From Ustulina deusta (lineage: Eukaryota; Ascomycota; Sordariomycetes; Xylariales; Xylariaceae), in assembly GCA_023159155.1 (NCBI GenBank), contig JAJNNX010000062.1:62001-126000 (forward strand): a stretch of 64,000 bases of DNA. Direction: 5' to 3'. Every line of letters starts with the position of its first letter. The first letter of the stretch is position 1. A program made the position numbers and the translations under genes. Of the stretch, positions 23,980-34,107 are shown in pieces. The notes beneath the pieces are model-generated. The model worked only from the letters and a program-made list of their open reading frames with translations. It was not told where the DNA came from and did no database searches.

Positions 23980-24605
23980 AATAGTGACCACCGCGTCTAG
24001 AATTATGTTAGCATATCAAGGGAGCAAATTCGAAGAAACTGAACTTCATAACTGAACATGTCGGGTGTTTTGAGCCCGTGGAGTGACAACTCCTTGGACG
24101 TGACGTGCCATTTCTCCTCAGCAAACTCTACCAATAAATACTTTGAACCCCATGCTTGCCTAAATGGACCCGCCTTATCCCAAGATTTGAACAAGGTGTG
24201 ACTGGATTTGAAGTAAATAATGGCTTGAATAACCATCTGAATTTCTTTCGTAAAGAGTGGCTACAGAGGCTGTAAGAGCGTAGTAGTCGCGTACTTATAG
24301 ACGGCACCTGCGTCTTGGTGTAGTGTACACAGATACCCATATACTACGTATGTAGCCACCAGTGGCAGCGAAGGATAGAAAAATGTAGCTGGCCAGCCTC
24401 GCATCCAGTTGGCTTTGACTACTGGGAACTTGAGTAATATCTCGATGGTGAAATCGATTCAGTTTCATCGCATTTCCGCAGTAATGTCTTTCAAACAATG
24501 CCCACTAGAGTAGAAAAAAACAAGCCCCGGACCGGCCGCCTTTCACCAAGCAAGCGGTCAAATCGATCAAATCCGGCATCGGACTGACTCACTTGCTCTC
24601 ACTCC

Positions 24606-25061
24606 TTAAGCCTTCGCGGCATTCGGCTCCCACCCCTCGGCCGCCATCTGGAAGCTCTCAAACACAAAGGCCGGGGAGACAGTGCACCCGACGAGCGTCC
24701 AGTCGCCCAGGCTCTTCGCGTGCTGCCATTCGCCCTTCTGCACGACGACCTGCGGCCGTTCCCCGCTCAACAGGTCCTTGCCCAGCACCACGTCCCGGAC
24801 CGGGGAGCCGTCGTCCCAGGCCAGCGAGAGCTGCAGCGGGGCCCCGGCGTAGTGATGCCAGACCTCGACGGCGTCGAGCACGCGGTGCCAGTGCGAGAGA
24901 CCGGACTCTCCTTTCAGGAGGTAGTAGATGCAGGTGCTGTGGGGGCGGTCCGAGGGGTCCGGGGAAGAGTCCCGGAACGTCTCGATGTAGTAGCCTTTTT
25001 CCGGGTGCGGCGCCAGATGCAAGGCCTCGATGACTTGCTCCGCAGTGAGCTCGGAAGACAT
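24606..25061 (-). CDS. Cupin_5 (DUF985) family protein
   Basis: Single exon of 151 residues. The sequence reads EQVIEALHLAPHPEKGYYIETFRD, then STCIYYLLKGESGLSHWHRVLDAVEVWHHYAGAPLQL, VVLGKDLLSGERPQVVVQKGEWQHA and GCTVSPAFVFESF, which is the standard cupin_5 barrel from end to end. His residues in SHWHRV and WHHYAG are the conserved potential metal ligands. Members are small soluble RmlC-like proteins; their reaction in fungi is not established. The Met at 25061 was chosen because family similarity starts there; the open frame continues upstream only through low-complexity Ser-Ile-Pro codons made by a 9-bp tandem repeat. No intron is apparent. Confidence 0.85.
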   Translation of the reverse strand: MSSELTAEQVIEALHLAPHPEKGYYIETFRDSSPDPSDRPHSTCIYYLLKGESGLSHWHRVLDAVEVWHHYAGAPLQLSLAWDDGSPVRDVVLGKDLLSGERPQVVVQKGEWQHAKSLGDWTLVGCTVSPAFVFESFQMAAEGWEPNAAKA

Positions 25062-26020
25062 CTTGATTGATGGTATTGATGGTATTGATGGTATTGATAG
25101 GAATAGGTAGGCTGGTAGGCGTCTGATGAGTGTCAGTAGAGGGGTCCTAGAACGGTGCTGATTGTCGTGATGGGTAGACGGACAGATATGATGCGAGTAG
25201 GTGTGGGTGGTTGCTGAGCGGGGGGTTTTGGGGGGCACAGCTTCTAACAAACGGTTCTGCTGATAGCCTGGGCGGAGGATGGATAATGTCTTGGTTTGGT
25301 TTGGTTTGTTCGTTGCGCCTGCTATGTCGTCAAGAAGTAGGGAAAGGAGAGGAAGGAGGTTGCTTTGAAAAGAGGTACCGAGTAGGAGATATGGATTGTA
25401 TCGAGGAGTCCCGGTAAATTAATAATCGTCAGATTGCTCTGCCCGTTTTAAATGCCAGCAAAGAATTGGGATGGCGTGTATTGTAGCTGGGTCGCAAAGA
25501 AAGGGTGAATATCGGCAAGTTTCACCATTTGCTAGTCATAAGAGATCGAAATTAGGAGCGCTGGTTTTCTTAATTCTACGAACTGAGATTTGGGTGAGGG
25601 GACGGACACACGGCTACTTCGGAATCGGAAATGAGCCTACGGAATAATGTGTGATGCGACCATCAATGTAGGTACATGTATCTCCCTCCGTACCACTGTA
25701 CCAACATATAGATCTGGACATGCATGTGTAGCTACATTCGTAGCTCGCAGTGCTCCTCACGTTCTGTCTTGGGTTCTCTTGTCGTAACTTACATACATAC
25801 AAACTGCTATCAGTTAGATACTGACACTGAACAACTCCCCATCTCTCTAACAAGCAAGGGGGGAGACTGGTCCCCGCGTCGAAGGAACCAAAGCCCTTGC
25901 TCATGGAGGCCATCACCTTCCGTCTAGGTAAAAGTAGTTTTCACCCACCATAACAAAACATTGTTTAAACACACATCTTGGACCTTGTAGGTATCATTGT
26001 CTCGTTACTCCGTTACCACG
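25062..26020. other. Intergenic upstream of the cupin gene
   Basis: It begins with a 9-bp tandem repeat just upstream of the cupin start. The remainder shows only short frames. Confidence 0.5.
25066..25099. repeat. 9-bp tandem repeat in the cupin leader
   Basis: About four copies of ATTGATGGT immediately upstream of the cupin start codon, in the presumed 5' leader. Confidence 0.85.
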
Positions 26021-28714
26021 TTACCCTGCTACACCGATGCCTTCCTGTACCACTTCGCGGAGAGCACTGCTGTTCGATCTATTGTCCGGCCGTTTGACCC
26101 TGCCACCAACCATGCCTCTCCGATTTCGACCTGTCCGGCCTCTGCCCAGCCAGTTTAATTTCAGGAGCCTGCCAAGTTCGGATACCATCTTACTGGGTTC
26201 ATCCGCTCCGCCAACCCCTATCGTTCCGCCCATCCCCGTACCGGTACTAGCGAGGACGCTCATGCATTGCAATAAACGGCCGACCATTTCAGTCACTTGC
26301 TTGCTGTCCTCGACGTTTTGTTCACGCACACTACCTAGCACTTCCCGCGTCCGGTCTCCGTCTCTCGTCTGTGGCGTGAAGGGTCGAAGAAGCGACCCGC
26401 CACTCGCTGACGCTGGATCTGATGCGCCACTGCCATACGACACATTGCTGATCGCACGGCTCCTCGACGGGTTTGAATCGTTGCCAAACACCGTCGTCGA
26501 AGTCGAGTTGTAGCTCGCTACGCTCGGATCGAGCGACATGGCCGTGCCTGGGCGTGCAGCCGCGAAGCCCCCATCGGATGGTGACGTCGATAGGGAGGCG
26601 ATGCTGTCGTTCGCTATAGGCGGCGACGCTAGGGCGAGCGAGGCGAGAGAGTACGGCAAATGCTCGAGTGAGAGTCGAGAGAAGATACCCTTCAGTTTGT
26701 CGTAGCGGGGCAAGATTAGGATATCACGGTAAGCCGTGAGGACCATTCGCCGTACGTCGAGCACATTGCCGGCGGGTGAGACCTGTGCTTGTATGTTACC
26801 ACTTCCCGGTGTGCCTGACGTAGAACCACCAGCTACTATGCCACCCCAAAAGTCGCGTGCCTGCTCAACAGTCAGGAGCGGTCCGACCCCCGAGAACTCG
26901 AGGTCCAACGGTAAGAAAACCGCTTGTAGATATGGAAGGATATTTGTAAATGTAATCACCCATAGCTCGACGAGTGCGGGAATAACTCGATCTTCTGGGG
27001 TCCTACGTAGAGTATGATCGAGCGACGCAAATCCCGTCGTAAGGAGGTCTCGCAAGTCATCGATGATGATGAGTGCAGAGCGACGCTGTATGCAATACTG
27101 AATGTGCATCGCCACAACCCGGTTGAGGTCCTCGACTGGCAGACGCAAGTCCTCCCCTTCAAAGATGACAAGTAGTTTTGCTTTTAGGTACGGCCAGGCG
27201 TCATCGAAAGACATGTTGTTTAGGCCGTATTTAGTCGAGTCTATAGGTTCATGGACATATGAGCCGTTGTTAGCTAACGAACCAAGACTGCCGGGCCCAG
27301 TCCACTCAGTTGCTAGACCAAACGTTGAGTCGTTATCATGGCGCATAATATCACCGAGCTTCTCTTCCTTCCTTTTCTCACGCAGTGCCCGACCGCCGTG
27401 GCGTAAGTCGAGACCACTAACGCTTTTCCCTAGGGCGCTATTGGGGCCAGGACTCGGAGGCGGGTTGAAATTATATAGGCTTGAGGGCGCGCTGGGATCA
27501 ACGGGACGGGAGTTGCTAGCGGCAGACGACAGGGGCAGATTATGATCGTCTTTACTCGTCAGTTTATGCTTCTGACGGGATAGGAAATGATGATGTTTCC
27601 GTTCCTTGTCTTTCTCCTTCCCCTCCCGCTCGACAGGAGAATCAGTGGCGCGGATGGTGGCGGAGGACGAATTGCCCAGGTTATAGAAGGACTGCGAATC
27701 AGCTAAGCTCGTGGTGCTGTAGTTCCCTCGCTGGAGGGAAGCAAGCGCCGATCCAATCTTGCCAGGGCTAGGCATGGGTCGTTCCTTGGACTCGCTCTTC
27801 GTATCGATCTTCTTGGGGCGAGAGAACAGCTTGACCTTGGACTTCTCGGCCTTGGCGGGCTTCTCGGGAGGAGGCATAGGAGGCGCTTGGATGGGAGGGA
27901 CAGGCGAAGTGGGCTGAGATGAGGTCCTAGGAAAGGCGACATTTGCCGCGGCGGTAGCCGCAGCAGCATGGCTGCCTAGCAAACCGTTGTGATATCCCTG
28001 ACTGCCAAAACCATTGTCGCGCGGTGCGCTAGCCTCGGTCAAGCTGAGCATGGGAGGGCTCCGTGGTCCGGCGACAGGCTTGGACGGAAGTCTTTTGGAA
28101 GGGTCATGTGTCTCGCTCCCGGGGAACGGCACAGTTTGTGAACGATGGCGACTATGCTGCGGTTGCTGGTGGTTGTGGTGTTGGTGTTGCATGGCAGCCT
28201 GGGCAGCGATCTGGCTGGCCGAGAGCGCGGCGGACGACTGCGACATGCCGACCTGCGACAAGTTGGACGTGCTCGTAGAGGGCATGCTGGGCTCAAACAA
28301 GCCCGGGGCCTGCGAATGCTTCCGAACGTGGCCGGCACGCGCAGGAGGGAGCGTCAGGGGAGACGCGTTTCGGGTACCGGCGAAATCGTTGGCGGTTCGG
28401 TTGGGACGAGAGAAGTTCTGGGGGCTCCCGCGACCGGGAGAATTGGGGAAGGGTGGACTCGCGAGACCGACCGGGGTCTGGGGGGCTCTGGTTTTGGGGA
28501 GAGAGATGGTATCTTCAGTCGACGAGGTGTCTATCCTCCGGATCATGGGTCGGGAGGGGGCGGCGGCGGCGGCGGCGTTGGAAGTGCTGGAGGTGCTGGA
28601 GGTGCTGGAGGAGCTGGAAGAGTTGGTGACGTGGGAGGAGGCATTGGCCATGGAGCCGGGGATGAGAGGCGAGAAGCTACCCGGGGCTCTCTGCTGGGGT
28701 CGTGATTGTTGCAT
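26021..28714 (-). CDS. hbrB: HbrB-like protein (TORC2-associated, hyperbranching)
   Basis: One uninterrupted 897-residue frame. Residues 1-490 are low-complexity Ser/Pro/Ala/Gln with scattered basic segments. Residues ~500-690 form the HbrB domain: SFDDAWPYLKAKLLVIFEGEDLRLPVEDLNR and RSALIIIDDLRDLLTTGFASLD, followed by VELWVITFTNILPYLQAVFLPL and YRDILILPRYDKL. This domain is shared with the TORC2 subunit Bit61 and metazoan Protor, and its loss in Aspergillus causes hyperbranching. The product probably acts in TORC2 signalling at the plasma membrane. A C-terminal RVKRPDNRSNSSALREVVQEG segment is also present. The start is the first Met of the open frame; many antisense frames over the low-complexity half are shadows. 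Confidence 0.88.
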   Translation of the reverse strand: MQQSRPQQRAPGSFSPLIPGSMANASSHVTNSSSSSSTSSTSSTSNAAAAAAPSRPMIRRIDTSSTEDTISLPKTRAPQTPVGLASPPFPNSPGRGSPQNFSRPNRTANDFAGTRNASPLTLPPARAGHVRKHSQAPGLFEPSMPSTSTSNLSQVGMSQSSAALSASQIAAQAAMQHQHHNHQQPQHSRHRSQTVPFPGSETHDPSKRLPSKPVAGPRSPPMLSLTEASAPRDNGFGSQGYHNGLLGSHAAAATAAANVAFPRTSSQPTSPVPPIQAPPMPPPEKPAKAEKSKVKLFSRPKKIDTKSESKERPMPSPGKIGSALASLQRGNYSTTSLADSQSFYNLGNSSSATIRATDSPVEREGKEKDKERKHHHFLSRQKHKLTSKDDHNLPLSSAASNSRPVDPSAPSSLYNFNPPPSPGPNSALGKSVSGLDLRHGGRALREKRKEEKLGDIMRHDNDSTFGLATEWTGPGSLGSLANNGSYVHEPIDSTKYGLNNMSFDDAWPYLKAKLLVIFEGEDLRLPVEDLNRVVAMHIQYCIQRRSALIIIDDLRDLLTTGFASLDHTLRRTPEDRVIPALVELWVITFTNILPYLQAVFLPLDLEFSGVGPLLTVEQARDFWGGIVAGGSTSGTPGSGNIQAQVSPAGNVLDVRRMVLTAYRDILILPRYDKLKGIFSRLSLEHLPYSLASLALASPPIANDSIASLSTSPSDGGFAAARPGTAMSLDPSVASYNSTSTTVFGNDSNPSRSRAISNVSYGSGASDPASASGGSLLRPFTPQTRDGDRTREVLGSVREQNVEDSKQVTEMVGRLLQCMSVLASTGTGMGGTIGVGGADEPSKMVSELGRLLKLNWLGRGRTGRNRRGMVGGRVKRPDNRSNSSALREVVQEGIGVAG

Positions 28715-29577
28715 CGTCTGGGGCGCAATCGCAATGTCGAGACGTGTAATATCGAAAGCCTGGCTCCTATTTCTAGCGTCTATCGATTACATCTTAGGTC
28801 GAGGTACGAGGTAAAGAACGGCTCTTCGTCGTGAGTTTAGCAAAGAGGTCGAGGTCAATCAATTCAATGCTTGCATGCTGTTACCTACTATCTAGTAGGT
28901 ACCCTACTTAATCATGACCGACCAAGATAGAGGAGAGATAGAGGTAGGTACCATACCTCCATGTAGTTGTACTTACAGGGGGGGTTTAGCCCCGCACTCC
29001 AGTGGTCTGGAGCCGGTGGGGCATGGCTAGACCTCTATCATACAGTGCTGCAGTACATACTTCTACTGTAGCCAACAGACATGGGTGCTATTCTCAAGAC
29101 GGCCTATGAGTTTCATTCGATGTGTATAATCTTTTTTATTATTCCCTCCCACCTCCTCGTATTTTGACATATTTCAGAGCCGTACAGTCGTGTATTCTCC
29201 CGGAACCGTCCTCGCCTCTCCGCTGATTTCAGTTGATGCCAGTATACAGGGTTTATATGTAGTAGACTTCAGCGTTAAGAACACACTTATCGACGTCTAC
29301 GATAACATTTAGACGAACCAGTCACAATGTCACAATTCCAAAAGCAAAAGCTCATCAACAGCGTCTTCAAGGATACCAGGGTAAATCTAAATATAAGTAT
29401 TTAACACCAGCCCCATAGCCAGCTCGAACCTTGACGTTTGTCCATACCATCATTTACTTAACCTACCATGAAGAACACACCGTTGTCGGTGTTGCCATTC
29501 CCCATTCCACCGCCTCAAGTGTTAGCAGCAGATGGCAGATCTCCTGTCTTTCTGCCTCGTAGCCATATTCTCTCGTC
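28715..29577. other. Intergenic upstream of hbrB
   Basis: It holds GTAGGTACC-type motifs at 28.88-28.95 kb. A short start-like open stretch on the plus strand at 29327 (MSQFQKQKLINSVFKD, then a possible donor GTAAAT) has no clear continuation. Confidence 0.4.
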
Positions 29578-29808
29578 TTACCGCATAGGAGCAGGGCGCA
29601 GACGGAGCGGTTTGTTTAGAATAAGGCTCAACTCCGTCGCAGTCAAGACGAGGTCTTCGGACTCGGGCATCGTTTGAACCTGCTGTGCTCTCGAAGCTTT
29701 CCGCGGCCTCGTAGCTGTCTGGGCCTTCTGGATTTTCCGGACTTTCCGAGGTGCCTCCTGGTACTTCCCGGCACTCCTCTTCGTCCCTTTGCTGATAGTG
29801 CAACCCAT
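29578..29808 (-). CDS. Possible small N-myristoylated basic protein
   Basis: 76 codons starting MGCTISKGTKRS in a strong fungal start context (CACAAACAATGGG). Gly2, Cys3 and Ser6 fit the N-myristoylation plus palmitoylation signature seen in G-alpha subunits and other membrane-tethered proteins. The rest is Lys/Arg/Ala/Gln-rich, then a hydrophobic-basic tail. The stop codon lies within CGGTAAGA, which is also a good splice donor, and a CTAAC sits about 55 nt further, so the protein may continue in another exon I could not place with confidence. I do not recognise the family. It could be a chance frame. Confidence 0.35.
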   Translation of the reverse strand: MGCTISKGTKRSAGKYQEAPRKVRKIQKAQTATRPRKASRAQQVQTMPESEDLVLTATELSLILNKPLRLRPAPMR

Positions 29809-30616
29809 TGTTTGTGTTTCTCAGGGGATCAAAACCGGTATGCAAGAGCAAGATCACTTACGTACCGGAGCACTTGCGTACCTAGTCTCGGGGACGAAGA
29901 GGTTGTTTTTATTGCGGTGTCGAAGGCCGGGATCAGTACCTGCAGGAGATTAGCTGGACAGTTCGGATAATTCTAGAATTGAGTGTTCGACTTGTGAGAT
30001 AGGACCGCCTAAAGGGTGGGAGCATCAACCCCGTTTTATATAATACACATTGTGAGTTTTTTCTTGCAACCTGCTCCGCTTTGAGCAAAACCTGAAAGAT
30101 AGACGGGTCAATGCTACTAGGTAGTAGCTCTCACAATGGATCGTCTACACTACATCTCTTTATGTAGGCTTCAAAGGCCTTTATAACCACAGATATAGGA
30201 TATGCTTCTACTTGCTCTTGGACATTTTCATCTTGGCTATCAGACAACGAATAAAAATGAAAAAGCGTCCTAGCATTAAATATCTTACTAACAAGCAGCT
30301 GTCGCGAGGTAACTTTTAGCAACCCTTTTCAATGATACCGACAGGAAGTGCACGAGGGCGAATCACGGCACGGCAAGGCAGTCCAGTTCACGGAGATTTG
30401 GCAGAGGAAACAGGAACTGGAGAAATTCATCCCGTGATGGCAATCATCCTGCAAATCGAAGAATACTCGGAATGTTCATTATTCCCTCGCGTTCACAAAA
30501 AAAAAAAAAAAAAAAAAAGAAGAGAGCGAGATAATCCATAGACAAATCAAATAATTTAATAGATGATCGCCATTCCAAACAAAACTTTGGCGTCAATCCA
30601 TACCCCCCTGATCCAC
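29809..30616. other. Intergenic, 3' flank of the aminopeptidase gene
   Basis: It contains a long A run near 30.5 kb. A 63-codon minus frame (30131..30322) has no recognisable domain. Confidence 0.45.
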
Positions 30617-32156
30617 CTAGAAGTACGACGCCTCGACGAGGAAGCCAACAGTCAACTAGATAAATCAGTTCAGTGAATCTGCACCTCGTTTTCATCCCAC
30701 CCAGATCATAGGTAATAAACGGCAATTTGATGCTCACCTTGGCGTGCTGCAAGACGTGCGGGAAGCTAACAGTCGAGACGGTGTCCGAGGCCGAGTGGAT
30801 GTAAGGCGAGGAGTCGCGGAGGTTCTCGTCGCAGACATACGCTGCAGGGTAGCCCGCAGAATAAGCAGAGGCGCTATAGTAATCGAGAGTCAATTAGTCG
30901 GTCGAAGCCACCAGGTTCAATGGGAGGCGATGGGGCACGTACTGGTCACTGCATCCGTAGCCGCACCTGTCCGTAGACAGAGGCAGGCTAGTGTACACGG
31001 GCACGAGCTTCTGGATGAATGACGTAAGGCTGGTGTCGGCGTAGTCGGTGTACACGGCGATGACGTTGTTGGGCGAGTAGCCCGTCATGTCCTGGTTCAT
31101 GACGGCGAGGACGTCGACGCCGCTGCCGACGTACGAGTTGAAGACGTCGCGCGAGCCGAGGAGACCTCCCTCCTCACCTATAAAGGGCAGTAAATGAGCA
31201 TAAAAATTTCCCACCACTGTGCCGGACACCAGCTCACCGACTACTATATAGGTAAAGCAGGTGAGGATACTAGGGACAACGAACCTGAGTAGAAGTGGAA
31301 CTCGAGAGTATTCGCCGGGGCGTACTTCGCCGCGGCGAGAACCCGAAGCGCCTCGAGGATGACGACGACACCCTAGGTATACATATCCATCAGTCTTCAT
31401 ACCCTACAATGTAAAGGAGGTAGGCAGCCTGCATGGCTATAAAGGTAGATGGACTAACAGAGGCGTTATCATCCGCGCCAGGGGCGCGACCAGAAGTAGT
31501 GCTGCCAATAGAGTCATAGTGGGCCGACACAATAACGACCTCGGCCGACGTGCCGGGGATGGTAGCGATGACGCTGGGCTGGCTGTACGAGTGGGCGAAC
31601 TGCTTCACAGTGATGGCAGAGTTGGCCGAAGCCACGCTGACGACCGTGCTGTACATCCACGAGGCGCTCGTCGCCGCGTACGAGCCCCGGTAGTACCGAT
31701 TGTAGAAGTTGGCCAGGGTGTTGGTCCAGGTCTGCAAATTGCTCTGGTTAACGTTGCTAATGAGCGCGTTCGCCTGCGTCTGGTGGCTTGGTGCCGATGG
31801 GAATGCGGCTGCTTTCTGCTGGGCCCTGGCGGCCTTTCGGGCTGCGCCCATTGCCTCAAGTTCCTGGTTTCAACTGTTAGGAGCCCATTCACAACCAACG
31901 GGCCCTGCTCGGTGTTTCATATTGCTGAGGAGCGTACCATAGTATCGGTGATATCCACGAAGCCGATACGTTTCGAGGTGAGCCTCTCGAATTTATCCTC
32001 CTCAGTCATCCATGTCCCTGGGTCATCCTCGGATATCTTAACGAGTCGTAGCCCGGCGGCAGGTTTGCTGAGAATAGGCCTGGGCTCAGAAGGAACAGCA
32101 GCGAGAGCCAGGGGCAGAATAGCCCCGAGGACTGCTAGTCGTGAAAAGCCGACCAT
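30617..32156 (-). CDS. Secreted leucine aminopeptidase, peptidase family M28
   Basis: Six exons on the minus strand: 31938..32156, 31459..31863, 31285..31372, 30943..31177, 30738..30873 and 30617..30655. Five introns of 69-107 nt separate them, and the product is 373 residues. A signal peptide (MVGFSRLAVLGAILPLALA) precedes a propeptide region. The two-zinc site is complete: AHYDSIG (H188), GADDNASG (Asp 204/205), GEEGGLLGS (Glu 239/240), NQDMTG, and CSDHASA near the C-terminus. The last 12-residue exon gives LTVGFLVEASYF, the usual end of fungal Lap1-type enzymes. It should release N-terminal residues from peptides outside the cell. All donors are GT and all acceptors AG, and phases close exactly, so the model is firm. 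Confidence 0.93.
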
Positions 32157-33229
32157 GATGTATTCCTTACACGGTTCTTCAGAGAGGGCAAGAGCAGACG
32201 AAATAAAGAATCTGCTTGGCCAAACAAGAACAAGAGTAAGGTGTCACAACCAGAACGACAAGCATTTCTGTCCCATGATATGGCATGCTACCACCCCTCA
32301 TTTATACATCATCTCCTGAACCCTTCGCTCCAAGTCAGTCTTTTTGCGCGTCGGGCTTGGTCACACAACTTTCATCGCCTTCTTACTTGGGAACATTTGA
32401 AGTCTGTCTCGGCATTTGGATGGCCTGCCCGGGTAGGCATAGTAGTGTTGCCTCACGACAACTTCAAGCTGCCCAATCCGGCACTTGTGAGGCTCCTTGG
32501 CAGGCCGAGCCAAAGGGAAAGCAACAACGGGTGCATTGCCAAGCTTGCCAAGTAACTCTTATCATCAGACGCGCTGGACACATCGTTCTTTGAAGATGTC
32601 GCACGGTTATTCTACCCTGCAGGCTAGGTAAGAGGGAGCAGTTCAAACTGCTTGCCTGGAGAATCATTCTCCGTCTCGACTCAGTGGAATGAAATCCCCC
32701 GGCCTAGTAGTCGCTACAGCGCAACAAACGACCGCCGTACTTCTCGGAAGGGGAACCGAATCTAGCTCTGACTTTGAATCTAAACCGACATTCATTGAAG
32801 TTTGATTGATCTTAAGAGTCCAGGATTAGTTGAAACCAGTGGATTCAAGAGTAAGCCTAGCTTTGACACAGGATCGAGAGCTCAGATTTTACGAGAAAAA
32901 GGTATGTAGGTAGATAGCCTAGGAAATAGCAAATATTCGTGGTGTCGTAATTTGGTGACAGATGAGGAGTTTCGGGTCTTGGAGGTAGGTAATCGTCGGA
33001 AGGTTCTGGGTCCCCTGTCAGGGACCTCCCAGGTAGGTTGTCTCCCCCTACCAGGGCGACAGAAACTACCCTAGACTACTTGGTAACCAGCGTCCGATCA
33101 CAGATGCCCCTCAGCAAGAAATCCAGAAATAAACCCCACCACGAATTCCATCCTACTACACCTTCTACCTTCTACCTTGACGGTTCATCTCGCCACAAAG
33201 ACATGACCCATAACAAACAAACCACCAAA
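32157..33229. other. Divergent promoter region, aminopeptidase and GON7
   Basis: About 1.07 kb between divergent genes. An open frame extends upstream of GON7 in phase from 33038 but lacks similarity. No other gene is seen. Confidence 0.5.
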
Positions 33230-33640
33230 ATGTCGGCGCCAGCACCAGCACCAGCACCACCAACAACAATGACAACGGTCCACCTGAAAGCAACATACAC
33301 CTCGCCGAGCACCCCCAACCCACAAACGCTCTCCTCAACGCCGCTTTGCCTCCCCCTTCCTCTTTCCCAGCCAACCCCAGCGCAATCCCTCGAGACCAAA
33401 ACGGCCTTCCTCCGCGCTCTCCGCGCCGCAACGACGGCTCTGCAGAACCGCATCAACGCGGATCTGACAGCGCGCATGGAACAAGACGCCGCGGACGCCC
33501 GAAAGACAGGCTCCGGGCCCACGACGACGACGACGGCGACGACGACGCAAGGCGGGGAAGGAGGAAGCGCCGCTATCAACGAGGTCGCCGAGGAAGAGAA
33601 TTACGGCGAGGAGGCGCCCGAGGAAGACGACGAGGTGTGA
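33230..33640 (+). CDS. GON7: EKC/KEOPS complex subunit Gon7
   Basis: Single exon, 136 residues. The layout is that of fungal Gon7: a short beta-rich N-terminus (TVHLKATYTSPSTPNP, TLSSTPLCLPLPL), a central helix (ETKTAFLRALRAATTALQNRINADLTARMEQD), a Thr/Gly-rich linker, and an acidic tail ending EEENYGEEAPEEDDEV. Gon7 is the small disordered subunit of KEOPS, the complex that makes the tRNA t6A modification, and in yeast it also affects telomeres. I took the Met at 33230 because the upstream in-frame part is compositionally different; Met at 33203 is an alternative. Confidence rests on overall pattern, since the family is short and fast-evolving. Confidence 0.75.
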   Translation: MSAPAPAPAPPTTMTTVHLKATYTSPSTPNPQTLSSTPLCLPLPLSQPTPAQSLETKTAFLRALRAATTALQNRINADLTARMEQDAADARKTGSGPTTTTTATTTQGGEGGSAAINEVAEEENYGEEAPEEDDEV

Positions 33641-34107
33641 TGTGACGAGAATGCCACACCCTGCCCGTCGGTCCATTTACCTCGCATTCCCGATATCCCC
33701 TCTAGTACGAGCAAGAGGCGACTAAGGCGAGATCCCGGAAACGGCGTGTGCTAGTCGCCCGCTACAAACCAAGCCGCAATGCAGGACGGCAAGCCCTCCA
33801 TTGCATGCTGCCGCGAAATCGATTATACATCTTGCAATTCTCTTGGAGTAGATACAACGCATGCATGTTCTATGTCCGCGTAAGAGAACACCACGTCAGA
33901 TTAAATACGACACGATACGAAACGATACAATAACATGCGACTCGTCGATCGATCGACCGACAACCAGAACGGGTATCAATCACCAACACCTAAATCAATC
34001 AAAAATAAAGAGCTCCGTCCAGATGCAATGCGGTGCGGCCTGAGCATGATGCGGTGCAATGCAAATGCAATGCACACCCCGATACGCCTGTCTGTCCTAC
34101 TGTGTCC
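33641..34107. other. Intergenic between convergent GON7 and VPS39
   Basis: Shared 3' flanks. It includes short degenerate ATGCAATGCGG-type direct repeats near 34.02-34.07 kb. No gene is seen. Confidence 0.5.

Larger units (their letters stand above)
20008..24605. other. 4.6-kb gene-poor region upstream of ptaB
   Basis: It contains low-complexity purine/pyrimidine tracts, GTAGGTACC-type clusters (21.54-21.69, 22.80-22.86, 23.05-23.12 kb), CT microsatellites, and one spliced-looking transcription unit described separately. Such a large upstream space is plausible for a developmental regulator. No protein gene is convincing. Confidence 0.5.

Noticed and set aside
26037..28814. Several long plus-strand frames opposite hbrB
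   Set aside because: They lie antisense to one intact 897-codon gene with a recognised domain, and their residues are low-complexity Gly/Arg/Ser.
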